Assembly (NCBI GenBank): GCA_011391855.1
Contig: JAABPT010000441.1
Coordinates: forward strand, 1 to 14,230
Reading direction: 5' to 3'
From: Burkholderiales bacterium
GTDB lineage: Bacteria; Pseudomonadota; Gammaproteobacteria; Burkholderiales; Burkholderiaceae_C
DNA: 14,230 bases
Part shown: piece after piece, positions 1-6,326 of the stretch
How positions within the stretch are numbered: the first letter of the stretch is position 1
Layout: each line of letters starts with the position of its first letter
Position numbers and translations under genes: made by a program
Notes under the pieces: model-generated
The model's database searches: none
What the model was told of the DNA's origin: nothing
The model's input: only the letters and a program-made list of their open reading frames with translations

Positions 1-641
1 TGATGGCCGCCATGCTGCAGCAGAAGATCGCCCACCCGCAGGCCGGCGCCAACACCGCCTGGGTGCCCAGCCCCACCGCCGCCACGCTGCATGCGCTGCA
101 CTACCACCAGGTGGACGTGTTCAAGATGCAGAAGGCGCTGGAGAAGGTGGATGCGGACGCGGAGCGCGAAGCCCTGCTGCCCAACCTGCTCACCATTCCG
201 GTGGTGAAGAAGCCGAAGTGGGGCGACGCGGAAAAGCAGCAGGAGCTGGACAACAACGCCCAAGGCATCCTGGGCTACGTGGTGCGCTGGGTGGAACAGG
301 GCGTGGGTTGCAGCAAGGTGCCCGACATCCACAACGTGGGCCTGATGGAAGACCGCGCCACGCTGCGCATCAGCAGCCAGCACATGGCCAACTGGCTGCA
401 CCACGGCGTGGTGGACAAGGCCCAGGTGCGCACCACGCTCAAGCGCATGGCCAAGGTGGTGGACCAGCAGAACGCCGGCGACCCGGCCTACACGCCGATG
501 GCCGGACGCTTCAAGGAGAGCTTCGCCTTCCAGGCCGCCAGCGACCTGGTGTTCAAGGGGCTGTCACAACCCAGCGGCTATACCGAACCGTTGCTGCATG
601 CTTGGCGGCTGAAGGTGAAGGCAGCGAGATCGGCGCAGTAA
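1..641 (+). CDS. glcB: Malate synthase G, C-terminal part (5' truncated by window edge)
   Basis: Malate synthase G condenses glyoxylate with acetyl-CoA to give malate in the cytosol (glyoxylate/glycolate use). Only the last ~212 residues are present; the family is usually ~720 aa, so the first two thirds lie upstream of the window. The reading frame is already open at the left edge, so the ATG at 3 is an internal Met and not a start. Counting from it, the block AGANTAWVPSPTAATLHALH (14-33), WVEQGVGCSKVPDI (96-109) and LMEDRATLRIS (114-124) are isoform-G signatures. Cys103 and Asp117 are 14 residues apart, as are Cys617 and the catalytic base Asp631 of the E. coli enzyme as I recall it. The end, QPSGYTEPLLHAWR, is also typical. 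It stops with TAA, 30 bp before the next gene. Identification is firm. Confidence 0.95.
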   Translation, partial: MAAMLQQKIAHPQAGANTAWVPSPTAATLHALHYHQVDVFKMQKALEKVDADAEREALLPNLLTIPVVKKPKWGDAEKQQELDNNAQGILGYVVRWVEQGVGCSKVPDIHNVGLMEDRATLRISSQHMANWLHHGVVDKAQVRTTLKRMAKVVDQQNAGDPAYTPMAGRFKESFAFQAASDLVFKGLSQPSGYTEPLLHAWRLKVKAARSAQ

Positions 642-671
642 GTCCGACGCTCCGTCCGGCAGGCATCGGCC

Positions 672-929
672 ATGGCGCAAGACACGGGTTGGTGGGCAAG
701 GCTGGGCGGCTGGCTCGACCGCGTGCCGCTGGTCTGGCTGGCGGTCATTGCCGGCTGGCTGGCTCTGGCACCGTTCTACCCCGAACCGCACCTGTGGGAG
801 AAGCTGAAGATGCTGGCCGCCGGCACGCTGACGCGGCCGATCGACATCTTCGACCTGCTCATGCACGCCGTGCCGTTGCTGCTGCTGGCTTGGCGGCTGG
901 TGCGGCAGTTCGGCCGGGCGCGGGGCTGA
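672..929 (+). CDS. Small two-helix inner-membrane protein, function unknown
   Basis: This is an 85-aa protein I cannot assign a function. It has two hydrophobic stretches that look like membrane helices, about residues 18-36 and 59-77, joined by a short polar loop holding PEPHLWEK (37-44) and the segment TLTRPIDIF (52-60). The C-terminus is basic (RQFGRARG), which suggests a cytoplasmic tail. Similar small proteins with a PEPHLWEKL segment occur in related bacteria as far as I recall, sometimes under misleading names such as RND transporter; it is far too short to be one. The start has a modest GCAGG (659-663) eight bases upstream. It follows glcB by 30 bp on the same strand and may be co-transcribed. 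The overlapping longer frames here lack recognisable domains. Confidence 0.75.
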   Translation: MAQDTGWWARLGGWLDRVPLVWLAVIAGWLALAPFYPEPHLWEKLKMLAAGTLTRPIDIFDLLMHAVPLLLLAWRLVRQFGRARG

Positions 930-937
930 GGGCCGCG

Positions 938-956
938 GGCGCCGGACTGCGGTGCC
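938..956. terminator. Weak hairpin between convergent genes
   Basis: Positions 938-944 can pair with 950-956 (seven pairs, one G-T) around a five-base loop, between the stop of the small membrane protein and the 3' end of the HIT gene. There is no T tract on either strand, so any terminator role is only suggested by its position. Confidence 0.2.
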
Positions 957-974
957 GAGGGCCGCGCGCTCCGG

Positions 975-1388
975 CTACGGTACCGAGAGCACCTGCAACC
1001 GCGCCGCCAGCGCGCGCAGCCGCTCAATGCCCGGCTCCTTGCGCGGCCAAGTCAGTTCCACGCCGTCGCCGGCATGGCGCGGCAGCACGTGCAGGTGCAG
1101 GTGCGGCACGGTCTGCCATCCCGCCGGGCGGTTGGCCTGCAGCACGGTGATGCCCTCGGGCTGAAAAGCCGCCTGCACCGCGATGGCGATGCGTCGCGCG
1201 GCGCGCATCAGCGCGGCGGCCTCGTCGTCGGTGCAATCCAGCAGCGTCTCGCGCGGCGCCTTGGTGGCCACGATGACGTGGCCATCGTTCACCTGGCCGG
1301 CGTCCATGAAGGCGAAGACGAGGTCGTCCTCGTAGACCTTGGCGCAGGGCAGCTCGCCGTGCAGCAATTTTTCGAAGAGGGTGCTCAT
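975..1388 (-). CDS. HIT (histidine triad) family nucleotide hydrolase/transferase
   Basis: HIT proteins hydrolyse or transfer nucleoside monophosphates from substrates such as AMP-lysine or dinucleoside polyphosphates; the exact substrate cannot be read here. The 137-aa product has the N-terminal block LLHGELPCAKVYEDD (8-22), the mid-domain GHVIVATK (36-43) and the signature HLHLH (96-100) followed by VLPRH. The middle histidine, His98, should be the nucleophile. The start chosen is the ATG at 1388, preceded by AGGA six bases upstream; a longer frame to 1451 adds residues unlike the family. It lies downstream of the DksA-like gene on the same strand with a 114-bp gap, so it could have its own promoter or be a second cistron. 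It converges on the small membrane gene. Confidence 0.9.
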   Translation of the reverse strand: MSTLFEKLLHGELPCAKVYEDDLVFAFMDAGQVNDGHVIVATKAPRETLLDCTDDEAAALMRAARRIAIAVQAAFQPEGITVLQANRPAGWQTVPHLHLHVLPRHAGDGVELTWPRKEPGIERLRALAARLQVLSVP

Positions 1389-1502
1389 GGGTCGTCCTGC
1401 GTGCTGCGCACTCCGGAGGTCGCTTCTGGGGCCCGACGGGCTTCCTGCCACCCCATCGTGCCACGGCCGGCGCCTAGGTGCGCGCCCGGCGCGCCTGGCG
1501 CG

Positions 1503-1874
1503 TCACCGCGGTTTTTCGCGCTTGGCCTCGCACACCACGCAGCGCAGCGCCTGCGGCTCCACCTTCAGGCGGTCAAAGGGAATCTCGCCGCCGCAGTCCA
1601 TGCACAGGCCGTAGTCGTCGGCATGCACGCGCTCCAGCGCCCGGCCCACGGCCACCAGTTCCTGGGTGTCGATCTCGGACAGCGCCATGTCCACTTCGCG
1701 GTCCATGGCGCGCTGCGGCGCGTCGTCGTAGTCCTGCGCCAGCACGTCGCGGGCATGCTCGATGCGGGTGCGACCCTCCTGGTGCAACTCGAGCTGCTGG
1801 CTCAAGCGTTGCTGGCGTAATGCCAGTTCGGCCTGCAGCAAGGCCCGCTGTCCAACCGTCAGATGGGTGGTCAT
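1503..1874 (-). CDS. Short DksA/TraR-family zinc-finger RNA polymerase-binding protein
   Basis: DksA/TraR proteins enter the RNA polymerase secondary channel with a coiled coil and modulate initiation, often with ppGpp. The 123-aa product has a long helical N-terminal part (about 5-85, rich in Gln, Leu and Glu) and a C-terminal finger with Cys91-x2-Cys94 and Cys112-x2-Cys115. The 17-residue spacing between pairs equals that of E. coli DksA. GLCMDCGGEIPFDRLKVEP is family-typical. The tip reads DAPQRA (51-56) where E. coli DksA has DPVDRA, so the second tip aspartate is replaced by Gln54. It lacks the ~25-30 extra N-terminal residues of housekeeping DksA and is probably a paralogue. The ATG at 1874 is chosen because AAGGAG (1884-1889) precedes it by nine bases. 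It is divergent from the flavoprotein gene. Confidence 0.9.
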   Translation of the reverse strand: MTTHLTVGQRALLQAELALRQQRLSQQLELHQEGRTRIEHARDVLAQDYDDAPQRAMDREVDMALSEIDTQELVAVGRALERVHADDYGLCMDCGGEIPFDRLKVEPQALRCVVCEAKREKPR

Positions 1875-1896
1875 GGCGCTGGTCTCCTTGCCGGAC

Positions 1897-1902
1897 ATGA
1901 TG
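1897..1902 (-). promoter_or_regulatory. Candidate -10 element for the DksA-like gene
   Basis: On the minus strand 1902-1897 reads CATCAT (four of six consensus positions). It would place the transcript start near 1890, just ahead of the AAGGAG at 1884-1889. Its centre lies 32 bp from the centre of the FNR-type dyad at 1925-1938, close to the spacing of a class II activator site. Predicted by eye. Confidence 0.3.
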
Positions 1903-1924
1903 CGCCCCGGCACCGGCGCGCAGC

Positions 1925-1938
1925 GTGACCCACGTCAA
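1925..1938. promoter_or_regulatory. Candidate FNR/CRP-family binding site (FNR-type dyad)
   Basis: The plus strand reads GTGACCCACGTCAA, which is TTGACGTGGGTCAC on the minus strand. FNR/Anr-type sites follow TTGAY-N4-RTCAA, so only the outermost base of one half-site departs. It sits in the 101-bp gap between the divergent starts at 1874 and 1976, where it could act on either gene. The protein that binds it is not in the window. Confidence 0.45.
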
Positions 1939-1952
1939 GCCGCACCCGCGCC

Positions 1953-1961
1953 TGCCAGAAT
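1953..1961 (+). promoter_or_regulatory. Candidate extended -10 promoter of the flavoprotein gene
   Basis: TGCCAGAAT matches an extended -10 (TGn plus four of six hexamer positions). Start of transcription would be near 1968, giving a leader of about eight bases before the ATG at 1976. That agrees with the absence of a Shine-Dalgarno sequence there. The FNR-type dyad centre is about 36 bp upstream of this start. Confidence 0.35.
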
Positions 1962-1975
1962 GCGCTCCCACCGCC

Positions 1976-3214
1976 ATGGACCACCCGACCCCGCCCCCTG
2001 CTGCCTGCGACGTGCTCGTCGTTGGCGCCGGCCCCGCCGGCAGCGCCTGCGCGCTGTGGCTGGCCCGCGCCGGCATGAAGGTGCTGCTGGCCGACCAGCA
2101 TGCCTTCCCGCGCGACAAGGTCTGCGGCGACGGCCTCATCCCCGACACCCATGCGGCGCTGCGCCGTCTCGGCGTCTACGAAGAGGTGGCCGCGCTGGCC
2201 CAGCATGTGCCGCACGTGCGCTGCATCGGCCCGCGCGGCGGTTTCGTCGACGTGCCGGGCACGCTGTCGGTGCTGCCGCGCAAGACGCTGGACCATGTGC
2301 TGGTGCGTGCCGCGCAGCGCGCCGGCGCCTGGCTGCTGGCGCCGCTGCGCTTCGAAGCCCCGTTGCTGGACGGCGAACGCGTGGTGGGCGCCCGCCTGCG
2401 CAACGGCCACGGCAGCCACGAGATCACCGCGCGCTGGGTGGTGCTGGCCACCGGCGCGGTGCCGCAGCCGCTCATCGCCGCCGGCCTGTGCGAGCGCCGC
2501 ACGCCCAGCGGCGTGGCCTTGCGCGGTTACGTGCACCACCCGGAACTGGTCGGCCGCATCACGCAGCTGCAGATCGTCTGGCATCCGCGGCTGCGCGGCG
2601 GCTACGGCTGGATCTTCCCGGCCCCGGGGGGCCTGTTCAACATCGGCACCGGCCTCACCGGCAGCCACATCGTGCAGCGCAGCGGCAAGGGGCGCATGCA
2701 GGACGTCAACCTGCGCCGCATGCTCGACGACTTCTGCGACATCCACCCCCCGGCGCGCGAACTCATGACCGGCGGCGAACTGCAAGGCGAGATCAAGGGC
2801 GCGCCACTGCGCTGCACGCTGCGCGGCGCACGCTGGTCGCGCCCCGGCATGCTGGTCACCGGCGAAGCCGCCGGCAGCACCTACGCCTTCAGCGGCGAAG
2901 GCATCGGCAAGGCCATGGAAACCGGCCTGCTGGCGGCCGAGGCCCTGCTGGCGCAGCGCCAGAGCCCACAGGGCCACAGCGACGAAACCGTGCGCGAGCG
3001 TTACGAAGCCACGCTGCGCGCCCTGCAACCGCGCTTCGATCTGTACGAAACTGCCAGCCGCGTGAACCAGCAGCCCTGGCTCGCCGACCTGGTGGTGTGG
3101 CGCGCGCGGCGCAGTCCGCGCATCCTGAAGCGGCTTTCCGGCGTGCTGGAGGAAACGCAGAGCCCCGGCCGGCTGTTCAGCTGGCGCGGCATGACCAAGC
3201 TGATCTTCGAATGA
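1976..3214 (+). CDS. FAD-dependent oxidoreductase, geranylgeranyl reductase family
   Basis: This is a predicted flavoprotein of the group that includes geranylgeranyl reductases, which reduce isoprenoid double bonds; the real substrate is unknown. The 412-aa product begins with a Rossmann FAD fold, VLVVGAGPAGS (13-23, GxGxxG complete), then FPRDKVCGDGL (44-54), the family-typical block after the first fold. A WVVLATGA segment in the middle and GEAAGSTYAFSGEGIGKAM near the C-terminal third form the second FAD-contact region. There is no signal peptide or obvious membrane helix. The ATG at 1976 is chosen because the fold begins right after it; the upstream ATG at 1925 would add 17 residues overlapping the promoter signals. 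The cyclophilin gene follows by 35 bp on the same strand, so the two may form an operon. Confidence 0.88.
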   Translation: MDHPTPPPAACDVLVVGAGPAGSACALWLARAGMKVLLADQHAFPRDKVCGDGLIPDTHAALRRLGVYEEVAALAQHVPHVRCIGPRGGFVDVPGTLSVLPRKTLDHVLVRAAQRAGAWLLAPLRFEAPLLDGERVVGARLRNGHGSHEITARWVVLATGAVPQPLIAAGLCERRTPSGVALRGYVHHPELVGRITQLQIVWHPRLRGGYGWIFPAPGGLFNIGTGLTGSHIVQRSGKGRMQDVNLRRMLDDFCDIHPPARELMTGGELQGEIKGAPLRCTLRGARWSRPGMLVTGEAAGSTYAFSGEGIGKAMETGLLAAEALLAQRQSPQGHSDETVRERYEATLRALQPRFDLYETASRVNQQPWLADLVVWRARRSPRILKRLSGVLEETQSPGRLFSWRGMTKLIFE

Positions 3215-3249
3215 CTTCCTGTCCTCGTTCCCGTAGAAAGGTCTCACCC

Positions 3250-4179
3250 ATGAAAGCATTCTTCCTGCGCGCCGCGCCCCTGGCCCTGGCCGCCACGCTT
3301 GGCGCCACGCTCGCCGGCTGCGGCGGTGGTGGTGGCGACAGTGGCACGCAGCCCGCCGCCGTGACTTCGGCCGCCGCCGGCACGCCGCAGTACAGCCAGC
3401 CGCTGCTGTTCACCGTCAACGGCAGCAACCTGGACACCGGACTCAGTGTCAGCTCCGCCGGCTGCCGCAACATGACGCTCAGCACCACGGCGCCGAATAT
3501 CAGCACGGCCAATGTCGCCTACTTCCGCTGCACGGTGGTGGCGGTGGGCGCGCAGCAGGCCACGGTGGCGCGCGCCAGCGACGGCACGCTGCTGACGACG
3601 GTCACCTACACGGTTCCCGAGCCGCAGGTGACGCTGAACGTGAGCAATGGGGCGGCGGCCGGCGCCGGCGTCGTCAACGGCAACCTGGTCATCACCCTGA
3701 AGCCGGCACAAGCGCCGATCACGGTGGGAAACTTCCTGGCCTATGTGAACAGCGGCTTCTACGACAGCACGGTGTTCCACCGCAACTCGCCTGGCTTCGT
3801 GCTCCAGGGCGGGGGCTATGCCGCCGACGTGAACCCGGCCAGCCCGGTGCGGCCGCCGCTCAAGGCCACCAACGCCCCGATCGCACTGGAGGACAACAGC
3901 GGCCTGTCCAACCTGCAGCTCTCGGTGGCCATGGCACGCACCGCCGCGCCCGATTCGGCGACGTCGCAGTTCTTCATCAACCTGGCCAACAACACCTTCC
4001 TGAACGGCACCGCCACGACGCGCGGATACGCCGTGTTCGGCAACGTCACCGCGGGGGCCGATGTCGTCGACGCCATGGCCGCCGCGCCTTGTGCCAGCAT
4101 GCCGGTGCTGGGCCTGCCTGCGGGCGACTGCCTGCCATCACCCAACCTGGTCGTGCTTTCGGCCCGACAGACGCGCTGA
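3250..4179 (+). CDS. Cyclophilin-type peptidyl-prolyl isomerase lipoprotein with N-terminal beta module
   Basis: Cyclophilins catalyse cis-trans isomerisation of X-Pro bonds and assist folding; this one should work in the periplasm, lipid-anchored. The 309-aa product has a lipoprotein signal (residues 1-23) with lipobox LAGC, Cys24 being the lipidated residue; Gly at +2 favours the outer membrane. A glycine/alanine linker leads to a beta-rich segment (about 46-122) with Cys72 and Cys94. The isomerase domain spans about 126-305, with FHRNSPGFVLQGG (176-188) carrying the catalytic-type Arg178 and SQFFINL (239-245). Cys281 and Cys294 lie near the C-terminus. GAAAGG is placed about eight bases before the ATG. 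The same frame stays open far upstream, but that part overlaps the flavoprotein out of frame. It is 35 bp downstream of that gene. Confidence 0.9.
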   Translation: MKAFFLRAAPLALAATLGATLAGCGGGGGDSGTQPAAVTSAAAGTPQYSQPLLFTVNGSNLDTGLSVSSAGCRNMTLSTTAPNISTANVAYFRCTVVAVGAQQATVARASDGTLLTTVTYTVPEPQVTLNVSNGAAAGAGVVNGNLVITLKPAQAPITVGNFLAYVNSGFYDSTVFHRNSPGFVLQGGGYAADVNPASPVRPPLKATNAPIALEDNSGLSNLQLSVAMARTAAPDSATSQFFINLANNTFLNGTATTRGYAVFGNVTAGADVVDAMAAAPCASMPVLGLPAGDCLPSPNLVVLSARQTR

Positions 4180-4202
4180 GTGGGCGCAGTTGGCGCGGCG
4201 GC

Positions 4203-5369
4203 TCAGCGCACACGCGCCGCCGTCGCATTCACCACGCGGTGCACGAAGTGCAACTTGGCCACCGCGTGGTGGCTGAGCACGAAGGGGTAGAGGTCGGGCT
4301 GGCCCATGCTGCGCGACAGCTCGTTCATCAGCGCGGTGATCTGCAGCCAGGCGTTGACCAGCCCCAGGAAGCGCGGTGCGCCGGGGTCGCCGGGGGCGTC
4401 GAGCGCGTCGTTGCCATAGGGTTCGATCTCGATCTCGACGTCGCCGCCTTCCAGGCCGAAGCTCAGCGCGGTGTCCAGCGTGTCCACCATGTGCAGGTAG
4501 TTGGCCCAGGTCTCGGCCCAGTCCTCCCAGGGGTGGGAACTGGCGTAGGCACTCACGCAGCGCCGCGGCCAGTCGGCCGCCGGGCCTTCCCGGTAGTAGC
4601 GGTCCAGCGACTCCTCGTAGTCCTGCCGTTCATCGCCGAAGCGGGCGCGGAAAGGCTCCAGCCAGCCGCTGCCGGCCACCAGGCGGTCCCAGTAGTAATG
4701 GCCGATCTCGTGGCGCAGGTGGCCCAGCAGCGTGCGGTAGGGTTCGCGCAGCGAAGTGCGCAGGCGTTCGCGTGTGGCGTCGTCAGCTTCGTCGACGTCC
4801 AGCGTGATGAGTCCGTCGGCATGACCGGTGACCACCGGCGGTTCGCCCGGCGCGGCGCGCAGGAAATCGAACATGACGCCGTGGTCGGTGTCTTCGCTCA
4901 CCTTCGAACGCACCGGCAGCCCCAGCGCCAGCAGCTGCGACACCAGCCGGCGCTTGGCCACCTCGATGCGGCTCCACAGCAGCGCGTTGTCGATTTCGTC
5001 GAGGTCGGGAATGGTGTGGTTCAGCCGGCACGCGCGGCACAGGCCGTCGTGCGCTTCGGCTTCCCCGGGCGGCAGCAGCCAGTTGCAACCGGCGGGGCCG
5101 AAATTGGCGCAACGCTGCAGCGGCGGGCCGGCTTCGGCGACGGCGTCGGCCGCCTGCCACGGGCCTGGCTCAGGTTCGGGCGGCCGCGAGCGCAGCGTCA
5201 AGGCCTCGGGGTCGAAGCCCAGTTCGGCGCCGCAGGCCAGGCACACGCTGTTGCGGAAGAACACCGGCTGGCCGCAACGGCAACGGTAGTTGCGCGCCGC
5301 CTGCGGCCGCATGCCCGGGCCCAGCACACCGACCAGGCCCTGGCCCAGGAGGGTCAGAAATCGCTTCAT
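4203..5369 (-). CDS. Putative zinc-binding metallopeptidase with N-terminal zinc ribbon
   Basis: The 388-aa product belongs to a little-studied group of bacterial proteins combining a zinc ribbon with a gluzincin-like peptidase domain; no substrate is known to me. Residues Cys30-x-Cys32 and Cys43-x2-Cys46 form the first cysteine cluster; Cys87, Cys95 and Cys111-x2-Cys114 form a second. The peptidase motif HEIGH (220-224, inside LRHEIGHYYWDRLV) supplies two histidine ligands and the catalytic Glu221. HPWEDWAETWANYLHMVDT (279-297) is acidic and probably supplies the third ligand. It has no convincing signal peptide, so it is likely cytosolic. The ATG at 5369 is preferred; a GTG at 5387 would add six residues but overlaps a likely -10 element. 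Its 3' end is 23 bp from the convergent cyclophilin gene. Confidence 0.85.
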   Translation of the reverse strand: MKRFLTLLGQGLVGVLGPGMRPQAARNYRCRCGQPVFFRNSVCLACGAELGFDPEALTLRSRPPEPEPGPWQAADAVAEAGPPLQRCANFGPAGCNWLLPPGEAEAHDGLCRACRLNHTIPDLDEIDNALLWSRIEVAKRRLVSQLLALGLPVRSKVSEDTDHGVMFDFLRAAPGEPPVVTGHADGLITLDVDEADDATRERLRTSLREPYRTLLGHLRHEIGHYYWDRLVAGSGWLEPFRARFGDERQDYEESLDRYYREGPAADWPRRCVSAYASSHPWEDWAETWANYLHMVDTLDTALSFGLEGGDVEIEIEPYGNDALDAPGDPGAPRFLGLVNAWLQITALMNELSRSMGQPDLYPFVLSHHAVAKLHFVHRVVNATAARVR

Positions 5370-5376
5370 CCTGACG

Positions 5377-5395
5377 AGTGTAGCCACGCCACAAT
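5377..5395. promoter_or_regulatory. Overlapping divergent -10 elements, possibly leaderless starts
   Basis: Only 32 bp separate the start codons at 5369 (-) and 5402 (+). On the minus strand 5382-5377 reads TACACT and on the plus strand 5390-5395 reads CACAAT, each matching four of six -10 positions. Each lies six or seven bases before its ATG, so transcription would begin at or next to the start codon. No good -35 or Shine-Dalgarno sequence is visible for either gene. Confidence 0.35.
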
Positions 5396-5401
5396 GACGC
5401 C

Positions 5402-6175
5402 ATGTGCCAGCTGCTGGGCATGAACGCCAACACCCCGACCGACGTGATGTTCAGCTTCACCGGCCTGGCCACGCGCGCCCGCGAGCACAAGGACGGCTTC
5501 GGCATCGCCTTCTTCGAGGACAAGGGCCTGCGCCACTTCATCGACCGCGACGGCGCGCTCAGATCGCCGGTGGCGGAGCTGGTGCGCCGCTACCCGATTC
5601 GCAGCGAGGTGGTCATCGCCCACATCCGCAAGGCCACCCTGGGCTCGGTGGCGCTGCAGAACTGCCACCCCTTCGTGCGCGAACTGTGGGGCCGCTACTG
5701 GGTGTTCGCGCACAACGGCGACCTGAAGGTGGGCGCGGCCGGTTTCCAGCCGCGGCTGCATGGTGCGTTCCGGCCGGTGGGCGAAACCGACAGCGAGCTG
5801 GCCTTCTGCTGGCTGATGCAGGAACTGGCCAAGGCGCACGCCGGCGTGCCCAGCGTCGAGGAACTGAGCCGCACCCTGCGCGAACTGCTGCCGCAGCCGG
5901 CGGCGCACGGCACCTTCAACGTGCTGCTGTCCAACGGCCAGGCGCTGTGGGCGCATGGCTCCACGAAACTGTATGCGCTGGAGCGCCGCCACCCCTTCAG
6001 CACCGGCACGCTGGCCGACGAAGACCTGAGCATCGACTTCGCCGCCCACACCACGCCGCAGGACCGCGTGGCCGTGGTGGCTACCGAGCCGCTCACGCGC
6101 AACGAGGACTGGCAGCCCTTCGCGGCCGGTGAGCTGCGGGTGTTCCAGCACGGGCGCCGGTTGGCCGAGGGCTGA
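5402..6175 (+). CDS. yafJ: Class II glutamine amidotransferase, YafJ type
   Basis: Class II (Ntn-type) amidotransferases release ammonia from glutamine with an N-terminal cysteine; the acceptor for the YafJ group is unknown. The 257-aa product begins MCQLLGMNANTPTDVMFSFTG, where Cys2 becomes the nucleophile after removal of Met1; this fixes the start at 5402. Further family blocks are HKDGFGIAFFED, VVIAHIRKAT, NCHPFVRELWGRYWVFAHNGDL and RPVGETDSELAFCWL. These match E. coli YafJ closely in order and length (that protein is about 255 aa). It is cytosolic with no fused acceptor domain. It is divergent from the metallopeptidase gene across 32 bp and has no clear Shine-Dalgarno sequence, which fits a leaderless transcript. 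Confidence 0.93.
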   Translation: MCQLLGMNANTPTDVMFSFTGLATRAREHKDGFGIAFFEDKGLRHFIDRDGALRSPVAELVRRYPIRSEVVIAHIRKATLGSVALQNCHPFVRELWGRYWVFAHNGDLKVGAAGFQPRLHGAFRPVGETDSELAFCWLMQELAKAHAGVPSVEELSRTLRELLPQPAAHGTFNVLLSNGQALWAHGSTKLYALERRHPFSTGTLADEDLSIDFAAHTTPQDRVAVVATEPLTRNEDWQPFAAGELRVFQHGRRLAEG

Positions 6176-6187
6176 TCAGGAGGCCGC

Positions 6188-6265
6188 ATGCACCTGACGC
6201 TGCGCGGCCGCTGCGAGACACGGCCGGTGGCGCGCCACTTCCAGGGCCTGTTCAAGGGTCAGTGA
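6188..6265 (+). CDS. Candidate 25-aa small ORF with perfect Shine-Dalgarno sequence
   Basis: An AGGAGG (6178-6183), fully complementary to the 16S tail, lies four bases before the ATG at 6188. The ORF encodes 25 residues beginning MHLTLRGRCETRP and ending FQGLFKGQ, basic, with one cysteine and no membrane helix. It starts 12 bases after the yafJ stop codon and ends 61 bp before the M14 peptidase start, which itself has no Shine-Dalgarno sequence. It could be a small protein, a leader peptide, or the relic of a longer gene. I recognise no family. It is in the same frame as yafJ. Confidence 0.35.
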   Translation: MHLTLRGRCETRPVARHFQGLFKGQ

Positions 6266-6291
6266 GAAGGCTGCCTCGGCGGCGGCGCGGG

Positions 6292-6297
6292 TAGCAT
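6292..6297 (+). promoter_or_regulatory. Candidate -10 element of the M14 peptidase gene
   Basis: TAGCAT matches four of six -10 positions and would start a transcript near 6304, about 23 bases before the ATG at 6327. No convincing -35 is seen 16-18 bp upstream. The call rests on one hexamer. Confidence 0.25.
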
Positions 6298-6326
6298 CCG
6301 GGGCATCCGACCGCCGCATCGCTGCC

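Noticed and set aside
928..966. Ten-base direct repeat GAGGGCCGCG (928-937 and 957-966)
   Set aside because: Too short and too GC-rich to be meaningful, with no mobile element or target duplication around it.
1444..1464. Possible sigma-54 promoter on the minus strand ahead of the HIT gene (perfect TGGCACG)
   Set aside because: The -12 part lacks the required GC at the right distance.
1480..1494. GCGCGC-CCG-GCGCGC hairpin after the DksA-like gene as terminator
   Set aside because: Short alternating GC arms, a three-base loop and no T tract; expected by chance in such GC-rich DNA.
1762..3249. Long plus-strand open frame continuous with the cyclophilin gene
   Set aside because: It runs out of frame through the DksA-like and flavoprotein genes, is arginine/alanine-rich with no domain, and the cyclophilin's own lipoprotein signal begins at 3250.
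6173..6265. Stop-codon readthrough of yafJ adding about 30 residues
   Set aside because: The frame does continue, but the YafJ family ends at this length and no readthrough signal is visible; the AGGAGG favours separate initiation.
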